DNA from: Flavobacterium sp.
GTDB lineage: Bacteria; Bacteroidota; Bacteroidia; Flavobacteriales; Flavobacteriaceae
Reading direction: 5' to 3'
NCBI GenBank assembly: GCA_029946065.1
Contig: JAQSDU010000014.1
Coordinates: forward strand, 861,623-925,622
DNA length: 64,000 nucleotides
The notes under the pieces were generated by a model, which saw only the letters and a program-made list of their open reading frames with translations, did not search any database and had not been told where the DNA came from. Shown here in pieces: positions 60,704-64,000 of the stretch (the first letter of the stretch is position 1; each line of letters starts with the position of its first letter). A program made the position numbers and the translations under genes.

Positions 60704-60738
60704 ATAACGGAAAAGTATTTAAAAAAATATTGTTGAAA

Positions 60739-60770
60739 ATAAAAAAGCCCTCCAGTTTCCCGGAAGGCTT
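60739..60770 (-). terminator. Rho-independent terminator of the T9SS cargo gene
   Basis: On the minus strand AAGCCTTCC pairs with GGAGGGCTT (one T-G pair) and is followed by a T run. It lies about 25 nt after the stop of the gene at 60795. Confidence 0.85.
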
Positions 60771-60794
60771 AGTTTATTTAAAATGGTGGCTAAA

Positions 60795-63700
60795 TTAATA
60801 TACCACTTTTTTGGTAACAACTCTGTTGTCAGTTGAAGTAATCTGAACAAGCAATACTTCTTGTTCGGCTCTTAGGTTGGTCAATGCCGCAGTATTAGCA
60901 TTGATATCTGATTGCTCAAAAATCAATCTTCCACGAATATCGAATACCTTAACACCAGACATTGTGATGCCACCAGAATTGATGTTCAGTACATTGTCAT
61001 TTTTAAAGATGACAACATTATTGGCATTAAAAGTAGGATCTTGAACATTTAGGGTTGAGCTTTGGAACACTACACTAAACCTATTGGTTGTTGTGCCCGC
61101 TTCTGCAGCGAAAGTATATCCGCTTTCCTTAACGTTGTGGATGATACCGGAGATGTTATCCTTGATGAATACATCTTGATCCTCAGAGAACAAACCGTCA
61201 ACATGGTCGATGGCAATCGTGAAACTTCCAGCTTCAAGTGCATTGAAACTCAACGGAAACTCATCTGTATCTGCGAATGGCAAAGCACGTGCATTGATAT
61301 TGAATTTTTCATCACCAATTATCGATGCGATGTTATTGATACCACTTTCAATCTGTTTCGCATCAACCGATACGTCAACACCTGATGTGGCGCCATCCAA
61401 ATAACCTACCAATATTTGGTTTTGCAATCCTACTGAATTAGAAAGATTCAACCAAATTCTGTGTTTCTCGGTATTCGCATTTCTGAAGAAAGTAGCTGTA
61501 TTGTTACCAGTACGCATACCATTATCAAAGGTCGCATTACCTGAAGAAGTAGTTTTCAACAAGAATCCTTGTCCAACTGCAATTGAACCATCAGGTGTAG
61601 CTCCACCAGCTGCTGCTGCCGTTCCGAATGTCGTATAGGTAGCATAGTTAGCTCCAGAAACCGCAGCCTGATTGGTATGCGTCCAGAAGTACAATTCTCC
61701 TGGGCTCTGAGCAAGGAACAAATCAGCATCGATAGGCGATGGATAAGGGTTTCCTAACATGTTAAATCCTTTACCGGCACCTGAAAAAGTGATTGGAAAA
61801 GTAACAGATCCATTATGTGGAGTACCTGTGAATTCTCCGTTAAAGGTAGCTTGAGTACCATTAGAAGGGAATGTATTCGGAGCACGCAACATATATCCTT
61901 TTGCTTCAACAAACGAAACACCTATTGGCTCAGCAATAACTTGGAAGCTATTGGTAGGCTCATTTAGTGTATAGAAACGTGACGATCCGACAGGTGTTGG
62001 GTATCCATTTAAATTTGTAGGCGATACGGTATATGGAGAGAACGCTTTTAAATCCTGACCATCAACTGGTGAACCCCAGTAAACATAGTCAAGTCTTCTC
62101 ATCACTGCATTGCGTTTTACCTTGATAGTACCTGAATTATCAACATCGTTTACCTGAATAAGGTTTGCGTTGTTTTCAAAAGTCAAGGAACCACCAGTAA
62201 CAGTTACAGCACCGGTAATATTGAAATCATGCCCTGAATTAACAGTTACTGCACCACTGCTTACTGTAAGTGCACAAGCAGATAAATTAGCTACAGAAGA
62301 ATAAGCACCTGCAATCACCGCATTTTGGGTGGCAATTGGGTAACCATTATCCCATGCTGAACCATTCCATGTAGTTGCAAGAGAACAAGGAGCCGGAGCT
62401 GACAAGTTCCAAGTAATTGTGAAAGTTCCAGACGCACCTGAATAACCATCTTGGATGTAATAAACAGTTTGTGTAGTACCTGTGTTATTAAACCAAGTAA
62501 GTTGAGATCCCACACCAGTATCTGGCTCATCTAAACAAGAGATTTCAGTCAACGCACCACAACTTCCATAAAATATACTAATGATAGAATCATACGAGTT
62601 TACAGTCTGACCAATGGTCAAAGTATTGTAAGGTGGAACCGTAATTGAATAATAAGCATCTGGAGATGGTGTACCACCAAAATCACAGCTTGGTTCAAAA
62701 TCACTGTTAAGACCCGATGTACTTCCGCTTTGAGGAGAAGTAAGGACATCAAGTGAAATAGCACCTGCACAAGTATCAAAAGCTGGAACGTTAGCAGTTG
62801 TTGTAAAACTAAATTCTGTACATCCAGCACTTGTTCCTTGTGGATTTATAGCATCAATTCTCCAGAAATACTGGGTATTGTATAGTAGTCCATTGATACC
62901 TACAGTTGTAGCTCCAATGTTTCCTAAAAGATTTAATGCACCTGATGTAGTACCTAAATAAACATCATATGAAACAGCACCCGGAGCTGCAGTCCATACC
63001 AATTGAGTAGCACCTGGATCAGCATTTGTACTGGCATCTGCAGGAGCTGCAAGTACAGGACATGGTGGAGCAGTAAAGATATAAGGACCACTCCATAGAC
63101 TGTATCCGTCTCCAGAACAATCTGCTCTAACATAGAATTCTTGAGGACCTGCACCAAAAGTTGCAGCGAAAGAATTTGTAGCAACCGGAGTTCCGGCACC
63201 TGCTGGCTCACCAGAACCTGCTGGTTGAACAGCAACTTCCCAAGCTGTTTCAGCACAACCGATAGTCCATGAAAGATCAGCAGTTGTAGCAGTAACATTT
63301 GCTGCAGCTAAAGCAGATGGTTGAGGACAAGCAGCTGGCTCAGTAATCGTAATCAAGTAATCTTCAACTTCACCGTATGAGTTACTATCACACGGTGTAA
63401 CCGCACTACCGTTAACTGCATACATAGCCCTTACTCTTAGTCTGTGTACACCAATCGGTGGATTACAAGCAAGGTGAATCTGGAAGGTAGCAGAAGAGCC
63501 TAATACACCAACTGTACCACTTCCTGTAACTTGACCAGCAGAAAAACCAATTTTTTCGGTAACATTATCAAAAATACCATCGTCATTATAATCAACCCAT
63601 GCAGCATAACCTTCTGTATATTGCCCTGCATAAACAGTACAATTATAAGTAGATCCAGCCTGAAGCGTCGTTGTATGTGATGGGTTTGGACTAGACGTAT

Positions 63701-64000
63701 AGTCTGAATATCCTGGCCCCTGAACGTTTGGTAATGTAGAAGAATCATTCGGATTAGGGTCGCTTGGACATCCTGTTCCTGAATTATTATCGAGTGTATT
63801 CAAAGTAACTCTGGCGATTACATCTCCATCGGCACAACCATAAGTAGTTACTGGTGTACAATAGCACTCATTCGCAGCATTAAGAGTAATAAGTAAAGGA
63901 GTACTGTAACCAGTATTACCACTACAAGTTACACCCACGCGATAGTACGAAGTAGCAGCCATAGTTACTTGTTGTGTCGCTAAAGTACCAAGTGAAACTA
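60795..64000 (-). CDS. T9SS cargo protein with GEVED-like, FnIII and C-terminal sorting domain (partial)
   Basis: The frame is open to the right edge of the window, so the N-terminus is missing; about 1,068 residues remain. Seen from the N-side: a tail of an Ig-like repeat (ATSYYRVGVTCSG), a GEVED-type module (YAAWVDYNDDGIFDN ... HRLRVRAMYAVNGS ... YGEVEDYLITI), two fibronectin type III units (CPQPSALAAANVTAT, then CPVLAAPADASTNADPG), a further secreted domain and a C-terminal T9SS sorting signal (GVKVFDIRGRLIFEQSDI, then VLLVQITSTDNRVVTKKVVY). It is secreted across the outer membrane and anchored at the surface. The start codon and signal peptide are outside the window. Confidence 0.92.
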   Translation of the reverse strand, partial: VSLGTLATQQVTMAATSYYRVGVTCSGNTGYSTPLLITLNAANECYCTPVTTYGCADGDVIARVTLNTLDNNSGTGCPSDPNPNDSSTLPNVQGPGYSDYTSSPNPSHTTTLQAGSTYNCTVYAGQYTEGYAAWVDYNDDGIFDNVTEKIGFSAGQVTGSGTVGVLGSSATFQIHLACNPPIGVHRLRVRAMYAVNGSAVTPCDSNSYGEVEDYLITITEPAACPQPSALAAANVTATTADLSWTIGCAETAWEVAVQPAGSGEPAGAGTPVATNSFAATFGAGPQEFYVRADCSGDGYSLWSGPYIFTAPPCPVLAAPADASTNADPGATQLVWTAAPGAVSYDVYLGTTSGALNLLGNIGATTVGINGLLYNTQYFWRIDAINPQGTSAGCTEFSFTTTANVPAFDTCAGAISLDVLTSPQSGSTSGLNSDFEPSCDFGGTPSPDAYYSITVPPYNTLTIGQTVNSYDSIISIFYGSCGALTEISCLDEPDTGVGSQLTWFNNTGTTQTVYYIQDGYSGASGTFTITWNLSAPAPCSLATTWNGSAWDNGYPIATQNAVIAGAYSSVANLSACALTVSSGAVTVNSGHDFNITGAVTVTGGSLTFENNANLIQVNDVDNSGTIKVKRNAVMRRLDYVYWGSPVDGQDLKAFSPYTVSPTNLNGYPTPVGSSRFYTLNEPTNSFQVIAEPIGVSFVEAKGYMLRAPNTFPSNGTQATFNGEFTGTPHNGSVTFPITFSGAGKGFNMLGNPYPSPIDADLFLAQSPGELYFWTHTNQAAVSGANYATYTTFGTAAAAGGATPDGSIAVGQGFLLKTTSSGNATFDNGMRTGNNTATFFRNANTEKHRIWLNLSNSVGLQNQILVGYLDGATSGVDVSVDAKQIESGINNIASIIGDEKFNINARALPFADTDEFPLSFNALEAGSFTIAIDHVDGLFSEDQDVFIKDNISGIIHNVKESGYTFAAEAGTTTNRFSVVFQSSTLNVQDPTFNANNVVIFKNDNVLNINSGGITMSGVKVFDIRGRLIFEQSDINANTAALTNLRAEQEVLLVQITSTDNRVVTKKVVY

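Overview
The window is a chromosomal segment of a member of the Bacteroidota, most likely family Flavobacteriaceae and close to Flavobacterium. The evidence is the AT-rich composition, repeated promoter elements of the Bacteroidetes type (-7 box TAnnTTTG, sometimes with TTTG 19-21 nt upstream), a type IX secretion (T9SS) cargo protein with a C-terminal sorting domain, a PorV/PorQ-like barrel, and many lineage-typical small proteins and lipoproteins. No transposase, integrase, phage gene, CRISPR array or rRNA was seen.

Positions 1-28400 are mostly core chromosome. In order: the end of a sensor kinase with its LuxR-type response regulator; an uncharacterised trio (a multi-TM protein, a small beta-rich protein and an exported putative barrel); an L,D-transpeptidase-like protein; an EamA transporter, a DoxX-like protein and a fatty acid hydroxylase; a tight four-gene operon (DUF2089 zinc ribbon, Yip1-like membrane protein, small PH-like protein, exported alpha/beta hydrolase); an M61 peptidase; a DUF4369 lipoprotein; tRNA-Thr(TGT); the idi-queD-manA group; a lipoprotein; a COG2509 flavoprotein; a structured non-coding element at 17172-17311; a DUF2891 protein; recQ divergent from kdsD-tatC-ahpD-like; lptB; a GH25 lysozyme with pssA; a PorV/PorQ-like protein; and a DUF4105 protein.

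Positions 28473-60628 form one co-directional (minus strand) surface-glycan locus of 29 genes with mostly overlapping or abutting ends. It is read from an ABC exporter pair (wzm, wzt) at the right to an initiating sugar-phosphate transferase and an O-antigen ligase/polymerase at the left. Between them lie about nineteen glycosyltransferase-like genes (families GT2, GT4, GT10, GT11, GT14 and a GT-C-like membrane protein), four methyltransferases, a neuB-neuC-neuA nonulosonate (sialic or legionaminic acid) module, and an asparagine-synthase-like amidotransferase. The chemistry implied is a fucosylated, methylated, nonulosonate-containing lipopolysaccharide glycan made on undecaprenyl phosphate and exported by Wzm/Wzt. 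The only good promoter element seen for it is at 60666-60673, so a transcript of about 32 kb is possible (inference).

Positions 60795-64000 hold the 3' part of a large T9SS cargo protein whose start lies outside the window. Known biology links these last two regions: T9SS cargo with a C-terminal sorting domain can be anchored to a modified LPS. The findings with most promise are the trio at 990-3005, the DUF2089 operon with paired direct repeats upstream, the structured RNA at 17172, a probably leaderless flavoprotein mRNA, the 8-bp tandem repeat against the lptB start codon, the recurrent inverted micro-repeats of the spacers, and the GT10 + 2xGT11 + neuBCA combination, which could build a host-like fucosylated/sialylated glycan.
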